DNA from: Bacteroidales bacterium
GTDB lineage: Bacteria; Bacteroidota; Bacteroidia; Bacteroidales; F082
Direction of reading: 5' to 3'
Assembly (NCBI GenBank): GCA_024400395.1
Contig: JAKSMW010000014.1
Coordinates: forward strand, 1 to 52,077
Length of the DNA: 52,077 bases
In this document: positions 8,336-16,166 of the stretch, in pieces
Layout: the number at the start of each line of letters is the position of its first letter
Position numbering within the stretch: the stretch's first letter is position 1
The notes under the pieces: generated by a model
What the model was told of the DNA's origin: nothing
What the model saw: the letters and a program-made list of their open reading frames with translations, nothing else
The model's database searches: none
Made by a program: the position numbers and the translations under genes

Positions 8336-9889
8336 ATGAAGTACCCAATCGGAAGACAGACATTCAGCACACTCATTGAAGGCGGTTACGTCTATGTCGA
8401 TAAGACCGACCTCGTTTACAACCTCGCGCAGAAAGACATCTGCTTTCTGTGCCGTCCGCGCAGATTCGGAAAATCACTGTTATTATCAACATTGGAAAGC
8501 TATTTCAAAGGCGAGAAGGAACTGTTCAAAGGCCTGAAAATAGAGGAGCTGGAAAAGGAATGGAAACAATATCCGGTGTTCAGAATAGACTTCTCAAATG
8601 GAAATTACGGCAAGCGTGAAGGCCTGACGAATCTCATCAGCGATTACCTTCTTCAATGGGAGAGACAATATGGCAAGGAGTCGGATGTCGTTGAACTTGG
8701 CAGGAGGTTTCAAAATGTGATAAAAAAAGCGCACGAGAAGACCGGCCAGAAATGTGTCGTCCTCATCGACGAATACGACAAGCCGTTATTAGACGTACTT
8801 ATGGAGCCGATGGAAGCGGAGAACCGTGCCGTGCTGAAAGAGTTCTACGGCACTTTCAAATCAGCCGACGAGCATCTGCGTTTCGTGCTTCTGACGGGCG
8901 TCACCAAATTCTCGCAGGTGAGCGTTTTCAGCGGCTTCAACCAGCCGGAGGACATCAGCATGAACAGCGAGTTCGATGCGCTGTGCGGCATCACGAAGGA
9001 CGAATTCGTGGGTTATTTCGACAAGGAGATAGAAGTCATGGCAAAAAAATACGGCTGCACGAAAGACGAAATGTATGTCCGTCTCAAGAAACAGTACGAC
9101 GGCTACCACTTCTCCGAAAAGATGCTCGACATCTTCAACCCGTACAGCGTGCTGAACGCATTGAACGTCAAAAAAATAGATGAATACTGGTTCGCGTCAG
9201 GCACCCCCACCTACCTCATCAGGCTTATCAACCGGCACAAGACGAACATCAAAGACATCGTCAGCAAGTCGTATGCGAGGAAATACTTCATGGATTACAA
9301 GGCCGATGCCGAAGACCCATTGGCGATGATATACCAGAGCGGCTATCTCACGATAAAAGACTACGACAAGGAGGATTTCACCTACACCCTCGACTTTCCG
9401 AACAATGAGGTGCGCAACGGCTTCATCGACCTTCTCGCCAACGACTATTTCCACCAGAACGGAGAGACGTTTTCGTGCGTGCTGTCAATCAACAAGATGC
9501 TCAAGCAATGCCGCCTCGACGACCTGCGCGATGCCCTGACAGGCTTCTTCGCTTCAATACCATACAACGCCAATTATCAGGAACGCGCATGGAGCTACGA
9601 GAGCCATTATCATTACACATTCTATCTGATATTCAGGCTTTTATCTTGCTATACAGTGTTGACGGAAAAAGCGAACTCGCGCGGAAGGGCCGACATGATT
9701 GTTGAAACCACCGATTACGTTTATATCTTCGAGTTCAAACTTGACGGCACCGCCGCCGAAGCCCTCAAACAAATCGAAGACAAAGGCTACGCCGAGCCTT
9801 ACGCCGCGGATTCGAGAAAATTGTTTAAGATTGGAGTAGCGTTTTCGAGCGAGAAAAAGAATATCGTTGAGTGGGAAGTGGTTTGCTGA
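8336..9889 (+). CDS. AAA-ATPase-like / PD-(D/E)XK nuclease-fold protein
   Basis: A 517-residue cytosolic protein of a family greatly expanded in Bacteroidota. The N-terminal AAA-ATPase-like domain has a P-loop variant RPRRFGKS near residues 40-47 and a Walker B-like VVLIDEYDKPLLD near 141-153. The C-terminal PD-(D/E)XK domain shows GRADMIVETTDYVYIFEFK, giving the D...ExK nuclease motif. The biological role is unknown; defence or mobile-element links are often suggested but not shown here. ATG 8336 follows a promoter box; a longer reading from 8057 would pass through the structured element and is rejected. Two other ATPase/nuclease-fold genes lie at 33.9-36.7 kb. Confidence 0.85.
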   Translation: MKYPIGRQTFSTLIEGGYVYVDKTDLVYNLAQKDICFLCRPRRFGKSLLLSTLESYFKGEKELFKGLKIEELEKEWKQYPVFRIDFSNGNYGKREGLTNLISDYLLQWERQYGKESDVVELGRRFQNVIKKAHEKTGQKCVVLIDEYDKPLLDVLMEPMEAENRAVLKEFYGTFKSADEHLRFVLLTGVTKFSQVSVFSGFNQPEDISMNSEFDALCGITKDEFVGYFDKEIEVMAKKYGCTKDEMYVRLKKQYDGYHFSEKMLDIFNPYSVLNALNVKKIDEYWFASGTPTYLIRLINRHKTNIKDIVSKSYARKYFMDYKADAEDPLAMIYQSGYLTIKDYDKEDFTYTLDFPNNEVRNGFIDLLANDYFHQNGETFSCVLSINKMLKQCRLDDLRDALTGFFASIPYNANYQERAWSYESHYHYTFYLIFRLLSCYTVLTEKANSRGRADMIVETTDYVYIFEFKLDGTAAEALKQIEDKGYAEPYAADSRKLFKIGVAFSSEKKNIVEWEVVC

Positions 9890-9988
9890 AAGTTTGTAAA
9901 ATTCATAAAGCCGAGACATACCGCAGCGCGTATTTTTGTCAATGTTCGATTATTTTAAAAAATAGTAATGAGAATCAAAATAATTTAC

Positions 9989-9996
9989 TATTTTTG
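9989..9996 (+). promoter_or_regulatory. Bacteroidota -7 promoter box of rex
   Basis: TATTTTTG followed by CGCC, 39 bases before the rex ATG. No clear Rex operator (TTGTGA-N6-TCACAA type) was found around it by eye. Confidence 0.6.
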
Positions 9997-10035
9997 CGCC
10001 GATGAACTTATATCGTATATCGAAACATTATCCTT

Positions 10036-10764
10036 ATGATTAATGAGAATAATCCAACGAATGGCATTATGAAGACGACGATGAATCGTCTGCCGTTGTA
10101 TTACAATTTCATAATTGAGAAACAACATGAAAATGTGCAGAATGTCTCATCTACTTTAATAGCCAAGAGCTTGAAACTTAATAATATACAGGTGAGGAAA
10201 GACTTGGCGAGCATAAGCAGTGTGCCTGGGAAACCGCGCATTGGCTTTGATGTCAAGACGATATTGAACGATTTGGAGAAGGTTCTTGGCTGCAAGGAAC
10301 TCGACGAGGTGATTCTCGTCGGCGTAGGCCGTCTGGGCAGGACACTTTTGAATTACAATGGCTTCAACAAGTATAACCTTGACGTGGTGGCTTCTTTTGA
10401 CATAGATAAGGACAAGGTTGGTGCGGTGATTAACGGTAAACCTATCTTGGGTATAGAAACCATCAAATCGTTTGTAAATGAGCATGATATAAGAATCGGC
10501 ATTATCGCGGTGTCGGGAGATGCCGCACAGAGGGTTTGCGACATGCTCGTCGATGCCGGCATCAAGGCGATCTGGAATTTCGCGCCGGTTCATCTTGAGG
10601 CGCCCGACGGCATCATCATAAAACACGAGAACCTCGCCGCGTCATTGGCATTATTAATCCAACGTTACGAGAAGTCAAAATCAGAAGCAAGTAAAAAAAT
10701 TCATAACAGCAATAATAAACCAACATTAACTGATATAAATCAAATAGAAAGTCCGTATGTATAA
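10036..10764 (+). CDS. rex: Redox-sensing transcriptional repressor Rex
   Basis: This 242-residue repressor senses the NADH/NAD+ ratio. The N-terminal winged helix (RLPLYYNFI to about residue 75) includes IQVRKDLASIS, the recognition-helix region. A Rossmann domain follows with VGVGRLGRTLLNY; glycines 96, 98 and 101 are the nucleotide-binding motif. About 25 polar residues are added at the C terminus compared with typical Rex. ATG 10036 is used, but ATG 10069 is a possible shorter start. The 3' end overlaps nfnA by 8 bases, so the regulator is made together with the enzyme. NADH normally releases Rex from DNA, which would link this operon to reductive stress. Confidence 0.92.
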   Translation: MINENNPTNGIMKTTMNRLPLYYNFIIEKQHENVQNVSSTLIAKSLKLNNIQVRKDLASISSVPGKPRIGFDVKTILNDLEKVLGCKELDEVILVGVGRLGRTLLNYNGFNKYNLDVVASFDIDKDKVGAVINGKPILGIETIKSFVNEHDIRIGIIAVSGDAAQRVCDMLVDAGIKAIWNFAPVHLEAPDGIIIKHENLAASLALLIQRYEKSKSEASKKIHNSNNKPTLTDINQIESPYV

Positions 10765-11605
10765 AATCGTAAGAAAAAGAGAACTGAATCCAACTGTAAC
10801 ACAGATGGAGATAGAAGCCCCGATGGTTGCCAACAAGGCACTTCCCGGCCAGTTCATCATCCTCCGCGTGAGCGAGGAGGGCGAACGCATCCCGTTGACC
10901 GTCGCCGGCTGTAACAAGGCAGACGGAACAGTGAAAATAATATTCCAGATTGTCGGAAGCACGACAGAACAGCTCAACCACAAGAAAGAAGGCGAATATA
11001 TCCAGGATTTCGTCGGCCCGCTCGGAAGAGCCACGGAGACGGAAGGCAAAAAGAAGGTCTGCATCGTGGGCGGCGGCGTGGGTAACGCCATCGCACTGCC
11101 GGTGGCTGAAGAGTTCCATCGTCTCGGCGCCAACGTGACAAGCATCATCGGCTTCCGCGACAAGAACCTCGTGATCCTTGAAGACGAGTTCAGAGCCTGC
11201 TCCGACAGAGTCATCATGATGACTGACGACGGCTCATACGGCCGCCACGGCAATGTCACGGTGCCGCTCAAGGAACTGCTTGAAGCCGGCGAGACATTCG
11301 ACGAGGTGATCACAATAGGCCCCGGCATCATGATGAAGTTCGTGGTAGCCACAGTCAAACCTTTCAACATCCCAGTCACGGTGTCGATGAACCCGATTAT
11401 GATTGACGGCACGGGTATGTGCGGCGGATGCCGTCTCACCCTCAACCAGAACGGGAAGAAAGTCACCAAGTTCGCCTGCGTTGACGGCCCCGATTTCAAC
11501 GGCTATGAGGTTGACTTCGACGAAGCCATGTCACGTGGCAGAATGTATTTCGACTTCGAGCGTCATGCCCACGAAGCAACATGCAATCTTTATAAAAAAG
11601 CTTAA
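10757..11605 (+). CDS. nfnA: NfnA-type ferredoxin:NADP+ oxidoreductase small subunit
   Basis: The 282-residue protein belongs to the dihydroorotate/sulfide dehydrogenase electron-transfer family. It has an N-terminal FAD-binding barrel (PGQFIILRVSEEGERIPLT), an NAD-binding domain (CIVGGGVGNAIALPVA) and a C-terminal [2Fe-2S] motif with Asp217, Cys222, Cys225 and Cys241 (MIDGTGMCGGC); the Asp ligand is characteristic of NfnA. Paired with NfnB it should form the electron-bifurcating NADH-dependent ferredoxin:NADP+ oxidoreductase, making NADPH from NADH and reduced ferredoxin. It overlaps rex by 8 bases and precedes nfnB by 15. Annotation pipelines often call it sulfide dehydrogenase subunit B. 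Confidence 0.88.
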   Translation: MYKIVRKRELNPTVTQMEIEAPMVANKALPGQFIILRVSEEGERIPLTVAGCNKADGTVKIIFQIVGSTTEQLNHKKEGEYIQDFVGPLGRATETEGKKKVCIVGGGVGNAIALPVAEEFHRLGANVTSIIGFRDKNLVILEDEFRACSDRVIMMTDDGSYGRHGNVTVPLKELLEAGETFDEVITIGPGIMMKFVVATVKPFNIPVTVSMNPIMIDGTGMCGGCRLTLNQNGKKVTKFACVDGPDFNGYEVDFDEAMSRGRMYFDFERHAHEATCNLYKKA

Positions 11606-11610
11606 GGAGG
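11604..11610 (+). promoter_or_regulatory. Unusually strong Shine-Dalgarno site of nfnB
   Basis: AAGGAGG sits 10 bases before ATG 11621. Most genes in the window lack such a site, so nfnB may be translated strongly and independently of nfnA. Confidence 0.75.
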
Positions 11611-11620
11611 AAAGAACAAC

Positions 11621-13024
11621 ATGGCAATAAATCCCAAGAAACATGAGATGCCTTCGCAGGATCCGAAGGTGAGAGCACATAATTTCAACGAGGTGACACT
11701 CGGTTACACCATGCAGATCGCGGTCGAAGAGGCGCAGCGTTGCCTGAACTGCAAGAACAGTCCGTGCGTGAGCGGCTGCCCGGTGAACATTTCGATTCCG
11801 GAGTTCATCGCCCATATCAAGGAGAGTGATTTCGATGGCGCATATCAGGTTATTTCGCGGTCGTCGTCGCTTCCGGCGGTGTGCGGTCGTGTCTGCCCGC
11901 AGGAGTCGCAGTGCGAGAGCAAATGCACGCTCGGCGTCAAGTTCGAGCCTGTCGGCATAGGCCGCCTTGAGCGTTTCGTCGCCGACTGGCACAACGCCAA
12001 CGGCAAGGAACAGCCTGTGATGCCGGCGCAGAACGGCCATAAGGTTGCTGTCGTCGGCTCCGGCCCGTCAGGTCTGACATGCGCCGGCGACCTCGCGAAG
12101 AAAGGCTATAAGGTCTCGGTGTTCGAGGCGCTTCACACGGCAGGCGGCGTGCTGGTTTACGGCATCCCGGAGTTCCGTCTCCCGAAAGCCATCGTCGCCA
12201 AGGAGGTTGAAGGCCTCAAGGCCCTCGGCGTTGACGTTGAGACAAACGTCGTCATCGGCAAGACCCTGACCATCGACGAGCTATTCGAGCAAGGCTATGA
12301 GGCGGTGTTCGTCGGCTCGGGTGCAGGTCTTCCGAAGTTCATGGGCATCGAAGGCGAGGCGTACAAAGGCGTGTATTCGGCCAACGAGTTCCTCACGCGT
12401 TCCAACCTCATGAAGGCTTACCGCGATGTCGTTGACACCCCGATCATGAAGGGCGGCAAGGTCGTCGTCGTCGGTGGCGGCAACGTCGCCATGGACGCGG
12501 CACGTACGGCACTCCGTCTCGGCGCGGAGGTCACAATAGTGTATCGTCGTTCAATGGCAGAACTGCCGGCGCGTCGCGAGGAAGTCGAGCACGCAGAGGA
12601 GGAAGGCATCGTCTTCAGACTCCTGAATAACCCGACCAAGATACTTGGATACAACAACCCTGAGAACCCGCGTGACCCGAAGAACGGTTTCGTGACAGGC
12701 ATCGAATGTATCCGTATGGAACTCGGCGAGCCGGACGCCAAGGGACGTCGCCGTCCTATCGAGGTGCCTGGCAGCGAGTTCACGCTCGAATGCGACACCG
12801 TCATCATGGCTCTCGGCACGTCGCCGAACCCGTTGATCAAAGACACAACGAAGGGCCTCGAAGTCAACGACCACGGCGGCATCATCGTCAACGAAGACGC
12901 ACTCACGTCACGTCAGGCTGTCTATGCCGGCGGCGATGCTGTGACAGGAGCGGCAACGGTGATCCTCGCCATGGGCGCAGGCAAGAACGCCGCACGCGCC
13001 ATTGATGAATACCTTAATAAATAG
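11621..13024 (+). CDS. nfnB: NfnB / GltA-type NADPH-dependent oxidoreductase large subunit
   Basis: This 467-residue flavoprotein has an N-terminal two-cluster domain (Cys41, Cys44, Cys49, Cys53 in CLNCKNSPCVSGCP, and Cys88, Cys92, Cys98, Cys102 in CGRVCPQESQCESKC). It then has an FAD motif VGSGPSGLTCAG near 147 and an NADPH motif VVVGGGNVAMDAART. Such proteins are widely annotated as glutamate synthase small chain GltA, but no large glutamate synthase subunit is nearby, and the adjacent nfnA makes the bifurcating NfnAB enzyme the better call. The length matches NfnB (about 465). Confidence 0.88.
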   Translation: MAINPKKHEMPSQDPKVRAHNFNEVTLGYTMQIAVEEAQRCLNCKNSPCVSGCPVNISIPEFIAHIKESDFDGAYQVISRSSSLPAVCGRVCPQESQCESKCTLGVKFEPVGIGRLERFVADWHNANGKEQPVMPAQNGHKVAVVGSGPSGLTCAGDLAKKGYKVSVFEALHTAGGVLVYGIPEFRLPKAIVAKEVEGLKALGVDVETNVVIGKTLTIDELFEQGYEAVFVGSGAGLPKFMGIEGEAYKGVYSANEFLTRSNLMKAYRDVVDTPIMKGGKVVVVGGGNVAMDAARTALRLGAEVTIVYRRSMAELPARREEVEHAEEEGIVFRLLNNPTKILGYNNPENPRDPKNGFVTGIECIRMELGEPDAKGRRRPIEVPGSEFTLECDTVIMALGTSPNPLIKDTTKGLEVNDHGGIIVNEDALTSRQAVYAGGDAVTGAATVILAMGAGKNAARAIDEYLNK

Positions 13025-13041
13025 TTGAGAGACAAGAGAAT

Positions 13042-13065
13042 GGAGACGTGCTGCAACACGTCTCC
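13042..13065. repeat. Perfect 9-bp hairpin in a dispersed GAGACGT...ACGTCTC repeat
   Basis: GGAGACGTG and CACGTCTCC pair exactly around CTGCAA. No T-run follows, so it is not a good terminator. A degenerate relative lies at 33647-33674. Short intergenic repeats of this type are common in Bacteroidota genomes; it could shape RNA stability between nfnB and nadK. Confidence 0.6.
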
Positions 13066-13077
13066 ACAATTCAATAT

Positions 13078-13956
13078 ATGAAAATAGCACTTTACGGAAA
13101 GACATTACGCGCTGAAAACGAAGCACTTGTGAAGGAAATCATCGGCGTTTTGCACAAAGCCGGCGCGGAAGTCACCATATATCGTCCGTTCCTCGGCACC
13201 GTGTTCCAATGCCTCGACGAGAATGTGGAATACCAGACGTTTGACGGTTGCGGACAGCTGAGAGGCAACGCCGACATGATGTTCTCACTCGGCGGCGACG
13301 GCTCCGTCCTCGACTGTGTGCCGCTCGTGTGCGACAGCGGAATGCCGGTTTTCGGAATTAATATGGGACATCTCGGATTCCTTTCAAGCGTCTCGACAGA
13401 CGAGGCAGTGAATGCGGTGTCAAATATCCTTGCCGGAAATTATGAAGTCGAACATCGTACAATGGTCGAAATCGTTGGTAATGAGACACTTTTCGATGGA
13501 ATCAATTACGGACTCAACGAGGTGAGCATACAACATAGCTCGTACGACAGCCTGATTGAAGTGCAGGTGTTTGTCGATGACAGGCTTCTCAATAAATATT
13601 GGGGTGACGGCGTCTTGCTTTCGACACCGACAGGCTCGACGGCGTATTCCCTCTCTGCCGGTGGCCCGATTGTCGCGCCGAATGTCACCAGCTTCGTGAT
13701 CACGCCGATTGCCGCACATAATCTGAGCATGAGACCGGTCATCATCTCTGATGACAGCAAGGTGAAAATAAAAGTGAACGGACGCTGCGAAAACTACGCC
13801 CTCGGCCTCGACTCACGTATCAAATTGGTCAACAAAACTTTTGAATTTGAAATCAAAAAGGCGGATTTCTCTTTCAATATCGTGAAAATGCCTTACCGCG
13901 ATTTCTTCGGGACAGTGAGAGGCAAACTGCTCTGGGGAAACGATGTTAGAAATTAA
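13078..13956 (+). CDS. nadK: NAD kinase
   Basis: The 292-residue enzyme phosphorylates NAD to NADP with ATP. GGDGS at residues 72-76 (catalytic Asp74) and the family motif around GSTAYSLSAGGP (residue 186 onward) are both present, and the length is normal. ATG 13078 is chosen over an upstream TTG because MKIALYGKT is the usual N terminus. It follows nfnB by 53 bases without a visible promoter, so rex-nfnAB-nadK may be one unit that controls both the size and the reduction state of the NADP pool. Confidence 0.95.
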   Translation: MKIALYGKTLRAENEALVKEIIGVLHKAGAEVTIYRPFLGTVFQCLDENVEYQTFDGCGQLRGNADMMFSLGGDGSVLDCVPLVCDSGMPVFGINMGHLGFLSSVSTDEAVNAVSNILAGNYEVEHRTMVEIVGNETLFDGINYGLNEVSIQHSSYDSLIEVQVFVDDRLLNKYWGDGVLLSTPTGSTAYSLSAGGPIVAPNVTSFVITPIAAHNLSMRPVIISDDSKVKIKVNGRCENYALGLDSRIKLVNKTFEFEIKKADFSFNIVKMPYRDFFGTVRGKLLWGNDVRN

Positions 13957-13959
13957 ACA

Positions 13960-15192
13960 ATGACATTACATTCTATTTATCTTATTCTGCAACAAGTACT
14001 TATCATCACGGCATTCGTTCTCGGAATGATGATGATAATTGAGTTTATCAATGTAAAAACAGGAGGGCTCTGGTCGAAACGGCTTCAGGCTTCCCCTTGG
14101 ATTCAGATAATAATCGGTGCGGTGATGGGCGTGATACCCGGATGCCTTGGCACCTATACCGTCGTGTCGTTGTACATCCACAGAGTCGTGAACTTCCCCG
14201 CGCTCATGGCGACGCTTATCGCGACGGCTGGCGACGAGTCGTTTTTCATGTTCTCGCTTTTCCCTGGTAAAGCGTTGTTAATCACGGCGATATTGTTTGT
14301 GCTGGCAATCGTTGTAGGCGGAATATTGCAGTCAACGATGAAAAACAAATTCATCGGGCTGACAGAGAAGTCGTTCCCGTTACACGAAGGGCACGACGTC
14401 TGCCATCACCACGGACATCATCATGAAGACGAGAAATGTGAAGTGTGCGACCACCACCATTCCGTCAAGGAAAACTTCAAAAACCTGACGTTCGTCCGCG
14501 CTTTGCTGATGACGATGTGCGTGACAATCCTGGCGTTGATTCTCGGAGGGGTAATCGACGGGCAACACCAACTTAACATGCTCATGGGCGGACAAAGCGA
14601 AGAGTCGGTGGTCGAGTCTTTCGGCGTTGAACATCATCACGATGAATGCTGTGAATTACATGAACATGAGATTCATGAAGTACACGAATGTGAGGAACGT
14701 GCGGGACATCATCATGACCACGGCGGCGAGGCTGACTGGATTCGCTACACGCTTATCGCGATGTTCTTGATAATCATGGTGATAGTGATTGTGGCCGATG
14801 AGCATTTCCTCGAAGAGCATTTGTGGGAGCATGTCATCAAGGTGCATCTTCCGAAGATTGTTTTTTGGACGCTCGGCGTTATTGTCGGATTAACTTTGAT
14901 AAATCATTTCGTTGATATTCACGGACTTGTGACGAAGAATCCGTATATTGTCTTGGCGGCGGCTTTGTTGATAGGAATCATTCCGCAGTCGGGGCCGCAT
15001 TTGATTTTCGTGTTGCTGTTCATGCAGGGCAGCATCCCGATGAGCATTTTGCTGGCAAGTTCGATAGTTCAGGACGGACACGGAGCGTTGCCGCTGCTCG
15101 CCGAGTCGAGGAAAGCGTTTTTCCTGTCGAAAGGTATCAGCGTGCTGCTCGGCTTGGCTGTCGGTATCGCCGGCTTGACGCTCGGTTTCTAA
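13960..15192 (+). CDS. 10-TM heavy-metal exporter (ArsP_2-like / putative manganese transporter)
   Basis: A 410-residue membrane protein with about ten hydrophobic segments in two halves. The halves carry related motifs, GVIPGCLGTY near 53 and GIIPQSGPH near 345, suggesting an internal duplication. Two cytosol- or periplasm-facing loops are extremely rich in His, Cys, Asp and Glu (about 143-168, CHHHGHHHEDEKCEVCDHHH, and about 223-256, including EHHHDECCELHEHEIHEVHE). The family is annotated as a 10TM heavy-metal exporter or putative manganese transporter. The metal is not known; the loops favour a divalent transition metal. It starts 3 bases after nadK and probably shares its transcript. Confidence 0.75.
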   Translation: MTLHSIYLILQQVLIITAFVLGMMMIIEFINVKTGGLWSKRLQASPWIQIIIGAVMGVIPGCLGTYTVVSLYIHRVVNFPALMATLIATAGDESFFMFSLFPGKALLITAILFVLAIVVGGILQSTMKNKFIGLTEKSFPLHEGHDVCHHHGHHHEDEKCEVCDHHHSVKENFKNLTFVRALLMTMCVTILALILGGVIDGQHQLNMLMGGQSEESVVESFGVEHHHDECCELHEHEIHEVHECEERAGHHHDHGGEADWIRYTLIAMFLIIMVIVIVADEHFLEEHLWEHVIKVHLPKIVFWTLGVIVGLTLINHFVDIHGLVTKNPYIVLAAALLIGIIPQSGPHLIFVLLFMQGSIPMSILLASSIVQDGHGALPLLAESRKAFFLSKGISVLLGLAVGIAGLTLGF

Positions 15193-15194
15193 AG

Positions 15195-15788
15195 TTATCT
15201 TGAAAGTCCTGAAATGACGATTGCGAGGTTTGAGGCGAAGAGCTTCACCGCAATCGCCAAAAGGATGACACCGAAGAACTTACGCATTATCGTGACGATG
15301 TTTCCGCCGATGAGACGCTGAATCTTGTCAACGGAACGAAGCACGAAATAATCGAATATTATATTGGCAATCAATGCTATCATGATGTTGATGTCGGCGT
15401 ATTCCGCGCGGAGTGAGAGCAATGTCGTCAAAGCTCCAGGCCCTGCGATGAGCGGGAATGCAATCGGCACAATCGAGGCGCCGCCGCTCGTGGCGTCGGT
15501 CTTTATTATCTCAATTCCGAGAATCATCTCCAACGCCAAGATGAAAATCACAAACGAACCCGCCACGGCGAACGATGGCGCATCGACGCTGAAGAGATTC
15601 AGCAATCCGTTGCCGGCATAGAAGAACGCAACGAAGAAAATCAACGCGACCAAAGCGGCCTGCCAAGCCTTAATCGTCTGATTCTGAGCCTTAATATTGA
15701 TGAAAATCGGAATCGAACCTAAAATGTCGATGATGGCGAACATCACGATGAACGCACTGATTATCTCTTTGAAGTTTATCAAGTTCAT
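15195..15788 (-). CDS. MarC-family integral membrane protein
   Basis: The 197-residue protein has six hydrophobic segments and the family pattern FAIIDILGSIPIFI near the start and PIAFPLIAGPGALTTLLSL in the middle. The MarC family was once linked to multiple antibiotic resistance, but that role is not supported and the substrate is unknown. The start at 15788 (MNLINFKEI) is preferred; a longer reading runs through a TTTATAAAC repeat (LYKLYKL) and is not credible. It converges on the metal exporter with only 2 bases between the stop codons. Confidence 0.87.
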   Translation of the reverse strand: MNLINFKEIISAFIVMFAIIDILGSIPIFINIKAQNQTIKAWQAALVALIFFVAFFYAGNGLLNLFSVDAPSFAVAGSFVIFILALEMILGIEIIKTDATSGGASIVPIAFPLIAGPGALTTLLSLRAEYADINIMIALIANIIFDYFVLRSVDKIQRLIGGNIVTIMRKFFGVILLAIAVKLFASNLAIVISGLSR

Positions 15789-15790
15789 GA

Positions 15791-15825
15791 GTTTGTAAAG
15801 TTTATAAAGTTTGAAACTTTGTAAA
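15791..15825 (-). repeat. TTTATAAACTTT-type repeat in the marC leader
   Basis: On the minus strand this reads as degenerate units of ACTTTATAAACTTTACAAAC directly before the marC start. It is the same family as at 8278-8300 and 28644-28687. Confidence 0.5.
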
Positions 15826-15836
15826 TAAATTCGCCG

Positions 15837-15844
15837 CAAAATTA
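15837..15844 (-). promoter_or_regulatory. -7 promoter box of the marC gene
   Basis: TAATTTTG on the minus strand, followed by CGGCG. TTTG at 15860-15863 is a candidate -33 element with a shorter-than-usual gap of 15 bases. Confidence 0.5.
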
Positions 15845-15905
15845 CAAAAACTCTTCATTCAAAGAAATTTTTACGAAAAAAATCTTGTTGCATTGAAAAA
15901 AATGC

Positions 15906-15913
15906 TATTTTTG
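15906..15913 (+). promoter_or_regulatory. -7 promoter box before the cobalamin riboswitch
   Basis: TATTTTTG followed by CAGC, about 8-10 bases before the first conserved bases of the riboswitch. The RNA would therefore begin almost at the aptamer. Confidence 0.65.
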
Positions 15914-15920
15914 CAGCGAT

Positions 15921-16076
15921 TTTTGGTGTCCGAAAGGACTCAATAGGGAATCGGGTGAGAATCCCGGACAGTTCCCGCTGCTGTAAGCTCTTGCAGCGTT
16001 CGCAAAAGTCACTGTTCATCTCAAACGAATGGGAAGACGCGAACGTAAGGAGTAAGTCAGAAGACCTGCCATAAAT
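15921..16076 (+). ncRNA. Cobalamin riboswitch (adenosylcobalamin-type aptamer)
   Basis: The conserved core GGGTGAGAATCCCGGACAG (from 15953) followed by CCCGCTGCTGTAAG, and the B12 box AGTAAGTCAGAAGACCTGCC at 16051-16070, are all present in order and spacing. After the aptamer, TTCGGGA (16094-16100) can pair with TCCCGAA (16139-16145), close to the start of the next gene, which may belong to the expression platform. No T-run terminator is obvious, so control of translation is more likely. High cobalamin should switch off btuB and btuG. Confidence 0.93.
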
Positions 16077-16166
16077 CATTGACAAACAAGACTTTCGGGA
16101 CAAGAGTCGGTCGGAGAAACAGCATTCGATTTCATCTTTCCCGAATAAAAACTTTTGAACGTGGAT

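Noticed and set aside
11621-13024. Glutamate synthase small subunit.
   Set aside because: The fold is shared, but no large subunit is near and the adjacent NfnA with its Asp/Cys cluster motif makes NfnB the better call.
13042-13065. Intrinsic terminator between nfnB and nadK.
   Set aside because: A perfect stem but no T-run after it; it fits a dispersed hairpin repeat better.
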